A stretch of DNA of 17,880 bases, from positions 1-17,880 of the forward strand of contig JALTZH010000079.1 of the NCBI GenBank assembly GCA_027051265.1, in the 5' to 3' direction. Source of the stretch: an archaeon. Its GTDB lineage: Archaea > Hydrothermarchaeota > Hydrothermarchaeia > JALTZZ01 > JALUTC01. The notes under the pieces are model-generated. The model had not been told where the DNA came from. It did not search any database and was given only the letters and a program-made list of their open reading frames with translations. The position numbers and the translations under genes were made by a program. Below, piece by piece: positions 1 through 6,298 of this stretch (position 1 is the stretch's first letter; each line of letters starts with the position of its first letter).

Positions 1-1
1 T

Positions 2-310
2 TTATTAAGGATCGCTGAAACTCGGATTAAAAATTTTTACATAAAATATCTTGTTTTTAAGGATTTAATGAATAAGAATTTTATTGTTAAAACCGGATAT
101 AAATTCGGATTTGATTTCAGAGTATATGACAGAAAGGAAACGCATTCCAAATATTTGGTTAAAGTTTTTTATGAAGAAGAATCTATAAATTTGAACGAAA
201 TATCTTCAATGATTAGACTTGCAACTTTTTCGAGAAAAGAAACAATAATAGCTGTTGTTGATAAAGATTTTTCAATAAACTACTATACGATTTTGAGAGG
301 AATGAAGTAA
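2..310 (+). CDS. endA: tRNA-splicing endonuclease EndA, C-terminal part (5' end outside window)
   Basis: The enzyme cuts the exon-intron boundaries of precursor tRNAs at a bulge-helix-bulge fold. The frame is open from base 2 with no stop, and the residues before the first ATG (position 68) already match the family (an NFYIKYLVFKDL stretch), so that ATG is internal and the gene continues off the left edge. Numbering from base 2, the catalytic-domain signatures are KTGYKFGFDFRVYDR (about 30-44), HSKYLV (48-53) and IRLATFSRKE (71-80). The proposed catalytic triad is Tyr42, His48 and Lys79. The His-Lys spacing of 31 equals that of the Methanocaldococcus enzyme (family knowledge). The loop between Tyr and His is a few residues shorter than in that protein. 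It is the first visible gene of a run of close-packed plus-strand genes. Because the N-terminal half is missing, the subunit architecture cannot be judged. Confidence 0.9.
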   Translation, partial: LLRIAETRIKNFYIKYLVFKDLMNKNFIVKTGYKFGFDFRVYDRKETHSKYLVKVFYEEESINLNEISSMIRLATFSRKETIIAVVDKDFSINYYTILRGMK

Positions 311-344
311 TATGTTTGCAATAATTATGTTTATCTTTAATTTT

Positions 345-617
345 ATGCCTATAAGTAAAGATCTTCTTGAAATACTGGCATGTCCGATGTGTAAAGGTGA
401 TTTGGAGTATAAATTAAAAGAAGATTTTTATTACTGTAAGTCATGTGACATAAGATACTACAAGATTAAAAAACTTGAAAAATGTCCGAAGTGTAATAGT
501 GAGTTGGATATAATTAAGGGAGAAGTTTTGATATGTAAAAACTGTAAGAGATGGTATCCAGTAATAGATGATATCCCACATATGTTACCTGATGAATTGA
601 GAGATGATTTGATATGA
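345..617 (+). CDS. Trm112/UPF0434-like zinc protein with an extra zinc-binding insert
   Basis: Small zinc proteins of this family act as partner subunits that stabilise and activate class I methyltransferases for tRNA and release factors. The family ends are clear: PISKDLLEILACPMCKGDLEY at the start and CKRWYPVIDDIPHMLPDELR at the end. Between them lies an insert of roughly 25 residues with two further pairs, so the 90-residue protein has four CxxC pairs (CPMC, CKSC, CPKC, CKNC), enough for two zinc ions where the usual family member has at most one. I chose ATG 345 because family homology begins there. An upstream in-frame ATG at 312 would add 11 mostly hydrophobic residues (MFAIIMFIFNF) that are not family-like, although it has a better-placed purine run upstream. 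The stop overlaps the moaE start as ATGA. A methyltransferase gene lies two genes downstream, which fits a partner role, but that is inference. Confidence 0.75.
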   Translation: MPISKDLLEILACPMCKGDLEYKLKEDFYYCKSCDIRYYKIKKLEKCPKCNSELDIIKGEVLICKNCKRWYPVIDDIPHMLPDELRDDLI

Positions 618-1024
618 TTAAGTTACAGAAAGAAGATATTTCTGTTGAAAGCGTTGTTGAAGAATTAAGAAAAAGAAGTAGAAATATTGGTGCGATTGTT
701 TTATTTCTAGGTGTAGCTAGAGAATTTTCAAGAGGTAGAAAGGTAAAGATGCTATACTATGAAACTTTTAAAGAAATGGCACTGAAAAAACTTGAAGAAT
801 TAAGACAAGAAGCTATAAGAAAATATAATCTGATAGATATGATTGTTATACATAGGTATGGATATATTGATATAAATGAAAAAATCGTTGCAATAGCAGC
901 GGCAGCAATGCATAGGAGACAAGCATTTGAAGCATGTATGTTTTATATTGATGAATTAAAGAAAATTGTACCAATATGGAAGAAAGAAATAACGGAAGAA
1001 GGTGAATATTGGATAAGGGAATGA
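614..1024 (+). CDS. moaE: Molybdopterin synthase catalytic subunit MoaE
   Basis: MoaE is the large subunit of molybdopterin synthase. It puts two sulfurs, delivered on the MoaD C-terminal thiocarboxylate, onto precursor Z (cyclic pyranopterin monophosphate) to make molybdopterin for Mo or W enzymes. The 136-residue length is normal. Family landmarks appear in order: GAIVLFLGVARE (about 26-37), LYYETFKEMA (47-56), IHRYGYIDINE (79-89), HRRQAFEAC (100-108) and DELKKIVPIWKKE (113-125). Lys116 and Lys123, seven residues apart, correspond to the active-site lysines 119 and 126 of E. coli MoaE. ATG 614 overlaps the previous stop as ATGA, and a GAGATGAT sequence at 601-608, close to the archaeal anti-Shine-Dalgarno complement, lies 5 bases before it. 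No moaD is in the window. Methanogens commonly need pterin cofactors for formylmethanofuran or formate dehydrogenases. Confidence 0.93.
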   Translation: MIKLQKEDISVESVVEELRKRSRNIGAIVLFLGVAREFSRGRKVKMLYYETFKEMALKKLEELRQEAIRKYNLIDMIVIHRYGYIDINEKIVAIAAAAMHRRQAFEACMFYIDELKKIVPIWKKEITEEGEYWIRE

Positions 1025-1395
1025 AAGTTAAAGGTATTGTAACCTCTGGTCGAGGTGAGGGAAAAAAATTTTTGAGTATGGAGGAATATCTTAATATATT
1101 TTATAGAGAGTTTAATTTGAAACCATATCCGGGAACTCTTAACGTAAAGGTTAGCAAAGATATATTTAACAAAATAAAATCAATTGGTAATAAAATAGAA
1201 GGTTTTTATAAGAATGGTAAATATTTTGGTGGTTTCTTTTATTTAAAAGGAAGAATAAAAAACATTCCTGTTCTAGTAATAATACCAGAACTAACAAGAC
1301 ATGAAGACATAATAGAAATAGTTTCTGAGGAACATTTAAGAAGTTTACTAAAGTTAAAGGATGGAGATTTTATTATTATAGAAGTTTATGATTGA
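1021..1395 (+). CDS. ribK: Archaeal CTP-dependent riboflavin kinase (DUF120/RibK)
   Basis: This enzyme phosphorylates riboflavin to FMN using CTP, the archaeal counterpart of bacterial RibF kinase (MJ0056 is the founding member). The protein is 124 residues and matches along its length: GIVTSGRGEGKKF near the start (nucleotide-binding region), a PYPGTLNVKV block around residues 35-44, and a C-terminal RHEDIIEIVSEEHLR then LKDGDFIIIEV block that matches the family's EI..E.LR..L.LKDGD signature. I chose ATG 1021 because it forms an ATGA overlap with the moaE stop and begins right at family homology. An in-frame TTG at 1009 would add four residues. Its 3' end overlaps the next gene by 8 bases, so translation of the set is probably coupled. 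FMN supply fits a cofactor-oriented operon. Confidence 0.92.
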   Translation: MKVKGIVTSGRGEGKKFLSMEEYLNIFYREFNLKPYPGTLNVKVSKDIFNKIKSIGNKIEGFYKNGKYFGGFFYLKGRIKNIPVLVIIPELTRHEDIIEIVSEEHLRSLLKLKDGDFIIIEVYD

Positions 1396-2389
1396 AAATA
1401 TATTAAAAAATGAGATTAAGAAGAATGGAATAATATCCTTCGAAAGATTTATGGAAACATGTTTATATCATGAAAAATACGGATATTATATGAAAAAATT
1501 ATATACCGAAGATTATCTTACACCACAATACGTTACGAATCTATATGGAAAGATTTTGTTCAAGTTCTTTGAAAATTTCCTTAAAAAACTTAACAAATCA
1601 GTATTGGTTGAAATTGGAGCTGGTGAAGGTATTCTAGCAAAACATATATTAGATGCTGCTAAAAAGGAAGGTGTTGATTTAAGATATATAATAGTTGAAA
1701 GAAGTGAGTTTTTACTTAACAGAGCAAAAGCATTATTAGAAGGATATGATGTTGAATTTCATAAAAATTTGAAAGGTTTGAACAATATTTCAGGTATAAT
1801 ATTTTCAAACGAACTTTTCGATTCTTTACCAGTACGTATTTTTAAACGTATTAATAATAGGATATATGAATTATATCTTAACGAAAATCTGGAAGAAGTT
1901 TACATTGAAGTTAACGATTCGATTGTTAACGAGTATTTAAGAGTTATAAACGTATCTGTTCCTAATAATTTTAAATTTGAAATAAATTTGAAAGCTATTG
2001 ATATGTTAAGGGAGATATCAAAAAAACTTTCCAACGGTTATTTGGTAACGATAGATTACGGTTATTCTGCGGATGAGCTCTTTAAGGAATATAGAAAAGA
2101 GGGAAATGTTATATGTCATTACAGAAGAAATGCTCATTATAATCCTTATATAAATTTAGGAAATCAAGATATAACTTGTTTGGTAAATTTTACCTCTTTA
2201 ATAAAATACGGTGAAAAATTTTCTCTTAAGTGTATAATGTTTAAATCTTTAAAAGATATTATTAATGATATAATTTCTGAAGAGTTTTTAACAAAATATA
2301 TAAATAATATCAAGAAGAAATTTGAATTTTTATATCTTCTACTAAATTTTGGTGATAAGTATAAAGTTTTAGTACAAAAAAAGATATAA
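1388..2389 (+). CDS. MidA/NDUFAF7-family SAM-dependent methyltransferase (COG1565)
   Basis: This is a class I methyltransferase of the family whose mitochondrial member NDUFAF7 symmetrically dimethylates an arginine on complex I subunit NDUFS2. Visible landmarks are CLYHEKYGYYM (about 25-35), a TPQYVTNLYGKIL segment (45-57), the SAM-binding motif VLVEIGAGEGILAKHIL (72-88), an acidic end of strand 2 (IIVERSEFLLNRA, about 101-113), and SNELFDSLPVRIF (140-152), which corresponds to the family NELlDAlPv motif. The usual GDFxT motif is altered to EDYLT (41-45). The 333-residue length is near the family norm. It is the last gene of the operon and starts 8 bases before the ribK stop. A Trm112-like protein, a kind of methyltransferase partner, is encoded upstream in the same operon. 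The substrate is unknown. Subunits of complex I-like hydrogenases or Fpo complexes would be natural guesses from homology only. Confidence 0.85.
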   Translation: MIENILKNEIKKNGIISFERFMETCLYHEKYGYYMKKLYTEDYLTPQYVTNLYGKILFKFFENFLKKLNKSVLVEIGAGEGILAKHILDAAKKEGVDLRYIIVERSEFLLNRAKALLEGYDVEFHKNLKGLNNISGIIFSNELFDSLPVRIFKRINNRIYELYLNENLEEVYIEVNDSIVNEYLRVINVSVPNNFKFEINLKAIDMLREISKKLSNGYLVTIDYGYSADELFKEYRKEGNVICHYRRNAHYNPYINLGNQDITCLVNFTSLIKYGEKFSLKCIMFKSLKDIINDIISEEFLTKYINNIKKKFEFLYLLLNFGDKYKVLVQKKI

Positions 2390-2455
2390 AAATCATGATA
2401 TAGTTTTTTAATATTGCTCTTTAATCATAGAGATAATGATAATTAAAATATAATT
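2390..2455 (+). promoter_or_regulatory. Intergenic T-run and AT-rich leader before the AAA ATPase gene
   Basis: This 66-base gap separates the endA-to-methyltransferase operon from the ATPase gene. It has a T6 run at 2404-2409, a plausible archaeal terminator, which also begins a TTTTTTAATATT stretch that could serve as a TATA box for a transcript starting near 2435. No Shine-Dalgarno-like sequence precedes ATG 2456. Both roles are inference from base composition only. Confidence 0.3.
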
Positions 2456-3562
2456 ATGAATATAACAAAAATAATCGAATATCTCAGAAATACACCGAAG
2501 ACTCATAGCGTTATATTCCTAGGAAGACCTGGTATAGGAAAGACAGAAATGGTCAGGAAATTTGCTGAAATTGAAGCTAAAGAGGAAGGAAGAACGTTTT
2601 ACGATTTTCATGAGATAAAAGACTATGATGAAATATTTAGAAATCCTCAAAAATATTACATTTATCTTGATTTGAGAATGACAGAATTTTCGGAACCATC
2701 TGAAATCTTAGGTATACCTAGAATCGATAACGTACGTCACTACTTTACATATGAACCACCTATTTGGGCTAGAATGTTATCTCTTGAAAAAATATCCGGA
2801 TTAATATTTCTTGATGAATTAACTAATGTGCAAAGAGATGATATAATTTCAGCTGTATATAAGCTTGTTTTAGATAGAAGAGTAGGATTCCTAAAGTTAA
2901 GCAACAACGTTCGAATAATTGCTGCAGGAAACACATTGGATACAAGTGAAATCGTACGAGAATTACCTAGACCGTTAAGAAATAGATTCGAAGTCGTTAA
3001 AGTTACGTTGCCAACGATTGATGAATGGAGAAAATATATGGATGAAAATTATGGAAATTGGGATCATAGAATTTTGAATTATTTGTTAAGATTTCCTGAA
3101 GATTTTTATAAGGAACCAAGAGATGATGAGGAAAATTTTCCAACACCAAGGTCTTGGACAAGATTAGCGATACAGACTTTAAATATAAATAACGGTGAGA
3201 TATTAAAAGCAAAAGCTCTAAGCTTATTAGGTAGAGAAATTGGTATGAAAGTTTATAAATTCTTAACTACAAAAATCCCCGAAATACGAGAACTACTGAA
3301 AAATGAAAAGCTGTTTAAGAATTTAAACGATGATGAGAAGTATTTATTAGTTGTAGAAATTAGTAAAAATTTAAACAATCTTAACGATAGAGAGTTGGAG
3401 AAGATTGTAAAAATTTTATCGGATGATTCCTTTGAATGGATTGTACTGTTATCAAAACTGAACAAAAATTTTGACAAAAGGGTAAAGAGTATTATTGAAA
3501 CAAAAGGACATATTAAGAAAATTTTTGACAGACTATCAAAGATTTTATCCAAATATAGATAA
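2456..3562 (+). CDS. MoxR-type AAA+ ATPase
   Basis: This is an ATP-driven chaperone-like remodelling protein of the MoxR class. Members usually work with VWA-domain partners in metal insertion or complex assembly. The 368-residue protein shows Walker A GRPGIGKT (23-30), Walker B LIFLDE (116-121), sensor 1 AAGN (156-159) and an arginine-rich RPLRNRF (172-178) that is the likely arginine finger. An aromatic- and proline-rich stretch around 96-104 is probably the substrate-facing loop region. A lid domain follows, with a PTPRSW motif. The last 100 residues are Lys/Asn/Leu-rich and predicted helical. No VWA or DUF58 gene lies beside it, which is unusual for the family. The nearest neighbour downstream is a small membrane protein 33 bases away. 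The target cannot be told from the sequence. The start is the first ATG after the intergenic gap and lacks a ribosome-binding site. Confidence 0.85.
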   Translation: MNITKIIEYLRNTPKTHSVIFLGRPGIGKTEMVRKFAEIEAKEEGRTFYDFHEIKDYDEIFRNPQKYYIYLDLRMTEFSEPSEILGIPRIDNVRHYFTYEPPIWARMLSLEKISGLIFLDELTNVQRDDIISAVYKLVLDRRVGFLKLSNNVRIIAAGNTLDTSEIVRELPRPLRNRFEVVKVTLPTIDEWRKYMDENYGNWDHRILNYLLRFPEDFYKEPRDDEENFPTPRSWTRLAIQTLNINNGEILKAKALSLLGREIGMKVYKFLTTKIPEIRELLKNEKLFKNLNDDEKYLLVVEISKNLNNLNDRELEKIVKILSDDSFEWIVLLSKLNKNFDKRVKSIIETKGHIKKIFDRLSKILSKYR

Positions 3563-3595
3563 TCTTTAGCTAATGTTAAGTTTTCTTTACATTAT

Positions 3596-3970
3596 ATGAT
3601 TAGGAAACGTTTCATAATTATAATCGTAGGAGTAATTTTGGGTGCAATCTGTTTAAAATTTATAGAAGCTCCGTTATCTTATTTAGTGTTTGCAATAATC
3701 TTCACATTAACTTTCCTTGCATACAGGTATTATAAGGAAAAGGAGCTCGGTATACTTGAAGATGAGAGAGAGCAATACTTTTATTTATTATCATTTAAAT
3801 ATACATTTGCAATTGTATCAATAATTTTTCTGTTGTTATTTTATTTAAGAGAATTTAACATTATACAGGTTTCTAAAGGCTATTATTTAGGATTTTTTAC
3901 GGCCTATTTTCTATTCTTATGTATACACTTTTTAATTTATAAATTATTGTTATGGTTAAATGCAAGATAA
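3596..3970 (+). CDS. Small four-helix membrane protein paired with a repressor gene
   Basis: I do not recognise an assigned function. The 124-residue protein has four likely membrane helices, at about 5-22, 27-44, 66-85 and 96-120. A cytosolic-looking loop between helices 2 and 3 contains the charged motif LEDEREQ (54-60). That loop, the size and the gene order recall DUF2178/DUF3796-like membrane proteins, which are commonly encoded next to a small XRE repressor. The assignment rests on this layout and is moderate. The downstream repressor gene starts 19 bases before this gene ends, so the two are almost surely co-expressed. No ribosome-binding site is seen before the ATG. Confidence 0.7.
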   Translation: MIRKRFIIIIVGVILGAICLKFIEAPLSYLVFAIIFTLTFLAYRYYKEKELGILEDEREQYFYLLSFKYTFAIVSIIFLLLFYLREFNIIQVSKGYYLGFFTAYFLFLCIHFLIYKLLLWLNAR

Positions 3971-4161
3971 AAATCAGATTAAAAAAACTCAGAGAAGAAA
4001 GAAAGATAACTCAAGAAGAACTTGCAAGGTTGTTGGGTGTTACAAGACAGACGATAATAGCTATTGAGAAAGGTAGGTATAAGCCTTCCCTATGTTTAGC
4101 TTTGAAAATTGCAAGAATATTTAACTTAAGGGTTGAAGATATTTTTATTCTGGAAGATTAA
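3952..4161 (+). CDS. XRE-family helix-turn-helix regulator (YozG-like)
   Basis: This 69-residue DNA-binding protein is essentially a single Cro/CI-type helix-turn-helix domain. The pattern [21 protein letters not shown] (about 10-30) followed by [27 protein letters not shown] (31-57) is textbook: helix 2 is [10 protein letters not shown] and recognition helix 3 is [11 protein letters not shown]. The end VEDIFILED matches the short YozG-like group. It overlaps the membrane-protein gene by 19 bases, and its product probably represses their shared promoter or answers to the membrane partner (inference from similar gene pairs). It converges on the ACT-domain gene with only 6 bases between the stop codons. 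Confidence 0.88.
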   Translation: MVKCKIKIRLKKLREERKITQEELARLLGVTRQTIIAIEKGRYKPSLCLALKIARIFNLRVEDIFILED

Positions 4162-4167
4162 ATTTGT

Positions 4168-4665
4168 TTAGATTTCTCGTATAAGTAATAGGTTTTTTTC
4201 TTTACAAATTTTTTCTAACTCTTTGTAAAATTTTGCTAGATCAACATTCTCATCCAAAGAAATCTCAAATATTGCCGATGATTCTTTTTCGGGACTTGGC
4301 ATGCTTAAGGAAACATCTTCAACCAAAGCATATTTGAGATCGTTTATTCTGTCAATTGTATCTCTTAGATCCGTATCTACTATATGTCCAACCAAAGCAA
4401 CGGTTACGATTCTTTTCTTTTTGACTTCACCAACCTTTGATACAATAATTCCTTTCTCTTCGATTTCTTTTATCATGTTTTCTAAAGCCTTTTGTGAAGG
4501 TACCTCCACTATAAGATTAACCTTAACTCTCTGACTAGGTTTAAGAAGTCGTTCTCTTAAATGAATTATGCTTACAATATTTCCTCCATATTTAGCTATT
4601 GGATCCAATACTCTTAAAAGTTCTCCGGGTATATCTCTCAAATTAACTTCTAAATTTATTCTCAT
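4168..4665 (-). CDS. Tandem ACT-domain regulatory protein (COG2061-like)
   Basis: This 165-residue protein has no catalytic domain and appears to be two ligand-binding ACT domains. The first (about 1-75) begins with the typical NLRDIPGELLRVLDPIAKYGGNIVSI. The second (about 85-160) begins VTVALVGHIVDTDLRDTIDRI. It matches the archaeal group predicted to control homoserine dehydrogenase allosterically; in several methanogens that group is encoded beside hom. No hom gene is within this window, so the target is inferred from the family. The ATG is chosen because homology starts at the first residue. The gene is transcribed away from the UPF0285 gene, with just 10 bases between the two start codons, and converges on the repressor gene at its 3' end. 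Confidence 0.82.
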   Translation of the reverse strand: MRINLEVNLRDIPGELLRVLDPIAKYGGNIVSIIHLRERLLKPSQRVKVNLIVEVPSQKALENMIKEIEEKGIIVSKVGEVKKKRIVTVALVGHIVDTDLRDTIDRINDLKYALVEDVSLSMPSPEKESSAIFEISLDENVDLAKFYKELEKICKEKNLLLIREI

Positions 4666-4706
4666 AAATAATATTATGTTTCTTGGTATTGATCATGGGT
4701 ATAAAT
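4645..4706. promoter_or_regulatory. Overlapping divergent promoters of the ACT-domain and UPF0285 genes
   Basis: The two start codons are separated only by the 10 bases 4666-4675, so each promoter must lie inside the other gene's coding sequence. For the plus gene an AAATTTAT at about 4650-4657 lies near the expected TATA distance for a leaderless or short-leader mRNA. For the minus gene a TATA-like sequence, seen on the plus strand as GGTATAAAT at about 4696-4704, is suitably placed. Neither gene has a ribosome-binding site. The positions come from the sequence; the function is inferred. Confidence 0.35.
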
Positions 4707-5605
4707 CTGTAAGATTTTACATAGAACCAATTGGAGATTTCTTTGAATATAATAGGAAAGAAATTCTCAGGATAGACTTTATGAAAAAATTGGAGAATTA
4801 CAATATAAAGATTGCAGCAATTGCTTATTCAATGGGTGATGGTATTGATAAGATAATTGATACTAGATATGTTAAAAACAGAGGCCTCCTTGAACAAACT
4901 GTTGGAGATTATATCGGTGGAGGAACAAGAGTATATGATGAGGTTACGAAGAGATATTTAACATATCAAATTCCCGGAATGCATAAAAATTTAAAGGTAT
5001 TAGATAAGAGGTTTAGAGTCTTATTCTCACATATGGCTGCTAGTGATAAGGTTGCGTTATCATACTATTGTTTTAAAAAATATAAAAAGAAAAATATGAT
5101 AATATCTGATATTTCATCTAATATAGTTACCGTAGCAATAAAAGATTCTAAATTATTCGGCGGAATTGATGCCTGTATATTGTCGCGTGGATTATATCAT
5201 GGCGTTCTTGATTTAGAGGAGATAAGGAGAATTGATAAATCCGTTATAAAAGCTGGAGAAGCTTTTTATAGAAGTGGTTTAATCTATAGATTAAATTTAT
5301 CTGAAGACGAATTTTTCAAAAACTCTTTTGCAATGGAATGTTTGAAACTTTCAGCTCTTTTACAAATATTTGCCATGTATAATATTATTGAACCTGATAT
5401 TATTGTACTTGCAGGTTCTGCTATCGAGAAAGAATCCTTTAGAAATTTAATTTTAAAAGATTTAGAGAAATTCTGCGAAATTCGTACTGAAAATAATAAA
5501 GTACAAGCTATTGGAGCATCTTATATTGCTAGAGATATATATACAGGTATAAGAAGTATTCTTGGTATAGAAGTTTTTCCTTCTTCTCCATCTTCAATAC
5601 AATAA
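4676..5605 (+). CDS. UPF0285 family protein (methanogenesis marker 12)
   Basis: This ASKHA-fold (sugar kinase/Hsp70-like) protein belongs to a family tied to methanogenesis by phylogenetic distribution, with its biochemical role unassigned. Landmarks in the 309-residue product are MFLGIDHG at the start (phosphate-1 loop), YSMGDGIDKIIDTR, VKNRGLLEQTVGDYIGGGTRVYDEV, the PG-H and SH--AS-K segments, DISSNIVTVAI (phosphate-2 loop), GGIDACIL then YHGVLDLEEIR, VLAGSA, and the ending QAIGASYIARDIYTG then ILGIEVFP. ATG 4676 is right because homology starts there; an open frame extends back to 4568 but only antisense to the ACT gene. The likely leaderless gene diverges from that regulator. Presence of this family is the best hint here that the organism makes, or descends from organisms that make, methane. 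Confidence 0.88.
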   Translation: MFLGIDHGYKSVRFYIEPIGDFFEYNRKEILRIDFMKKLENYNIKIAAIAYSMGDGIDKIIDTRYVKNRGLLEQTVGDYIGGGTRVYDEVTKRYLTYQIPGMHKNLKVLDKRFRVLFSHMAASDKVALSYYCFKKYKKKNMIISDISSNIVTVAIKDSKLFGGIDACILSRGLYHGVLDLEEIRRIDKSVIKAGEAFYRSGLIYRLNLSEDEFFKNSFAMECLKLSALLQIFAMYNIIEPDIIVLAGSAIEKESFRNLILKDLEKFCEIRTENNKVQAIGASYIARDIYTGIRSILGIEVFPSSPSSIQ

Positions 5606-5704
5606 GTATAGTTTAAACTTTCATGAAATTATAATTTCTGATAGGAGACTACTAACTCTTACGAAAATTTTGAAATTCTAATTAAAAAGTTTTTTGATTA
5701 TTTT
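5606..5704 (+). promoter_or_regulatory. Upstream region of rpoH with two short palindromes
   Basis: This 99-base gap contains a perfect 10-bp palindrome AGTTTAAACT (5610-5619) and a perfect 14-bp palindrome GAAATTATAATTTC (5625-5638), whose centre is also TATA-like. A second A-rich candidate, TTAAAAAG, lies at 5682-5689. No Shine-Dalgarno sequence precedes ATG 5705. The region probably holds the rpoH promoter and possibly a terminator for the gene before it. Palindromes this short can occur by chance in AT-rich DNA. Confidence 0.35.
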
Positions 5705-6049
5705 ATGGCTACGAAAAAAAGAAAAAAAACTGCTAGAAAAGCGGTTAAAGTAAAGAGAGAAAGAAAACGTAAAGAAACGAAGATTAAAGAACGTGTCGTT
5801 GAATTAAAGAAAAGAGAGATAAATATATTGGAACATGAATTGGTTCCTAAACATGAAATATGTAGTGAGGAAGAAGTTAACGAACTGCTAAAAAGATATA
5901 ATATAAGTAAGGAGCAACTACCTAAGATTTTATTAACAGATCCTGTTGTAAAAGCTTTAGGAGCTAAACCTGGAGATGTAATAAAAATAATAAGGAACAG
6001 TAAAATTTCAGGTAAAAGTATTTATTACAGAGTTGTTGTTGAAAAGTAG
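5705..6049 (+). CDS. rpoH: RNA polymerase subunit Rpo5/H with a basic N-terminal extension
   Basis: Subunit H (eukaryotic RPB5 C-terminal domain) helps place downstream DNA in the polymerase jaws. Residues from about 39 on are the standard domain: NILEHELVPKHEI (40-52), then LLKRYNISKEQLPKIL and DPVVKALGAKPGDVIKIIR, ending in YYRVVV. The family is usually near 75-85 residues. Here 114 residues are encoded because the first 37 or so form a Lys/Arg-rich segment (ATKKRKKTARKAVKVKRERK at residues 2-21) with almost no hydrophobic content. No in-frame ATG lies at the domain boundary, so the long form is the natural reading. It is the first gene of the RNA polymerase set, but transposon debris separates it from rpoB2 by over 1.8 kb. 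Confidence 0.92.
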   Translation: MATKKRKKTARKAVKVKRERKRKETKIKERVVELKKREINILEHELVPKHEICSEEEVNELLKRYNISKEQLPKILLTDPVVKALGAKPGDVIKIIRNSKISGKSIYYRVVVEK

Positions 6050-6166
6050 TTATCGGTTATAAATTACACTTTATCCTTATTAACTTTGTTCTAAAAAAAG
6101 GTTTTATAGAAAAATTTGCAGGTTAAAATCCTTTTTATGTTTTAAGCAGATGAATAAATCTCATAC

Positions 6167-6211
6167 TTTCTACTGATCTCATGGATTTTCTCACAAATTT
6201 TTTCTACTGAT
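6167..6211. repeat. Direct repeat of 11 bp in the rpoH-downstream gap
   Basis: TTTCTACTGAT occurs at 6167-6177 and again at 6201-6211, 34 bases apart. It lies in the gap 6050-6298, which has no gene I can support. The rest of the gap is AT-rich, holds a T-rich stretch after rpoH that may end its transcript, and contains the palindrome at 6222-6238. The repeat may be part of the left end of the decayed insertion element or chance. Confidence 0.4.
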
Positions 6212-6221
6212 GACAAAAGAT

Positions 6222-6238
6222 AAGGCAAGCCTTGCCTT
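6222..6238. repeat. Perfect 8-bp palindrome, candidate insertion-element end hairpin
   Basis: AAGGCAAG (6222-6229), a single C, then CTTGCCTT (6231-6238) form a perfect inverted repeat followed by TT. It sits about 60 bases before the first recognisable TnpB frame. IS200/IS605 elements carry subterminal hairpins, so this may mark the left end. It could equally act as a terminator hairpin for rpoH. The 1-base loop means it would open further if folded. Confidence 0.45.
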
Positions 6239-6298
6239 TTAAAGCGGGTAAAATTTGCGTTTTGTAAAATTTAAATTGGATATTCTAATATTTATAGC

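Noticed and set aside
3253-3552. 99-codon minus-strand open frame opposite the AAA ATPase gene
   Set aside because: It has low-complexity Ser/Phe/Leu composition and mirrors the Lys/Asn-rich C-terminus of the real gene.
4568-4675. Upstream extension of the UPF0285 frame
   Set aside because: It lies antisense to the ACT-domain gene start. Family homology begins exactly at ATG 4676.
6118-6135. T-arm-like sequence (AGG-TTAAAAT-CCT) hinting at a tRNA
   Set aside because: The loop lacks the TTC core, the stem is 3 bp, and no acceptor, D or anticodon arms are found around it.
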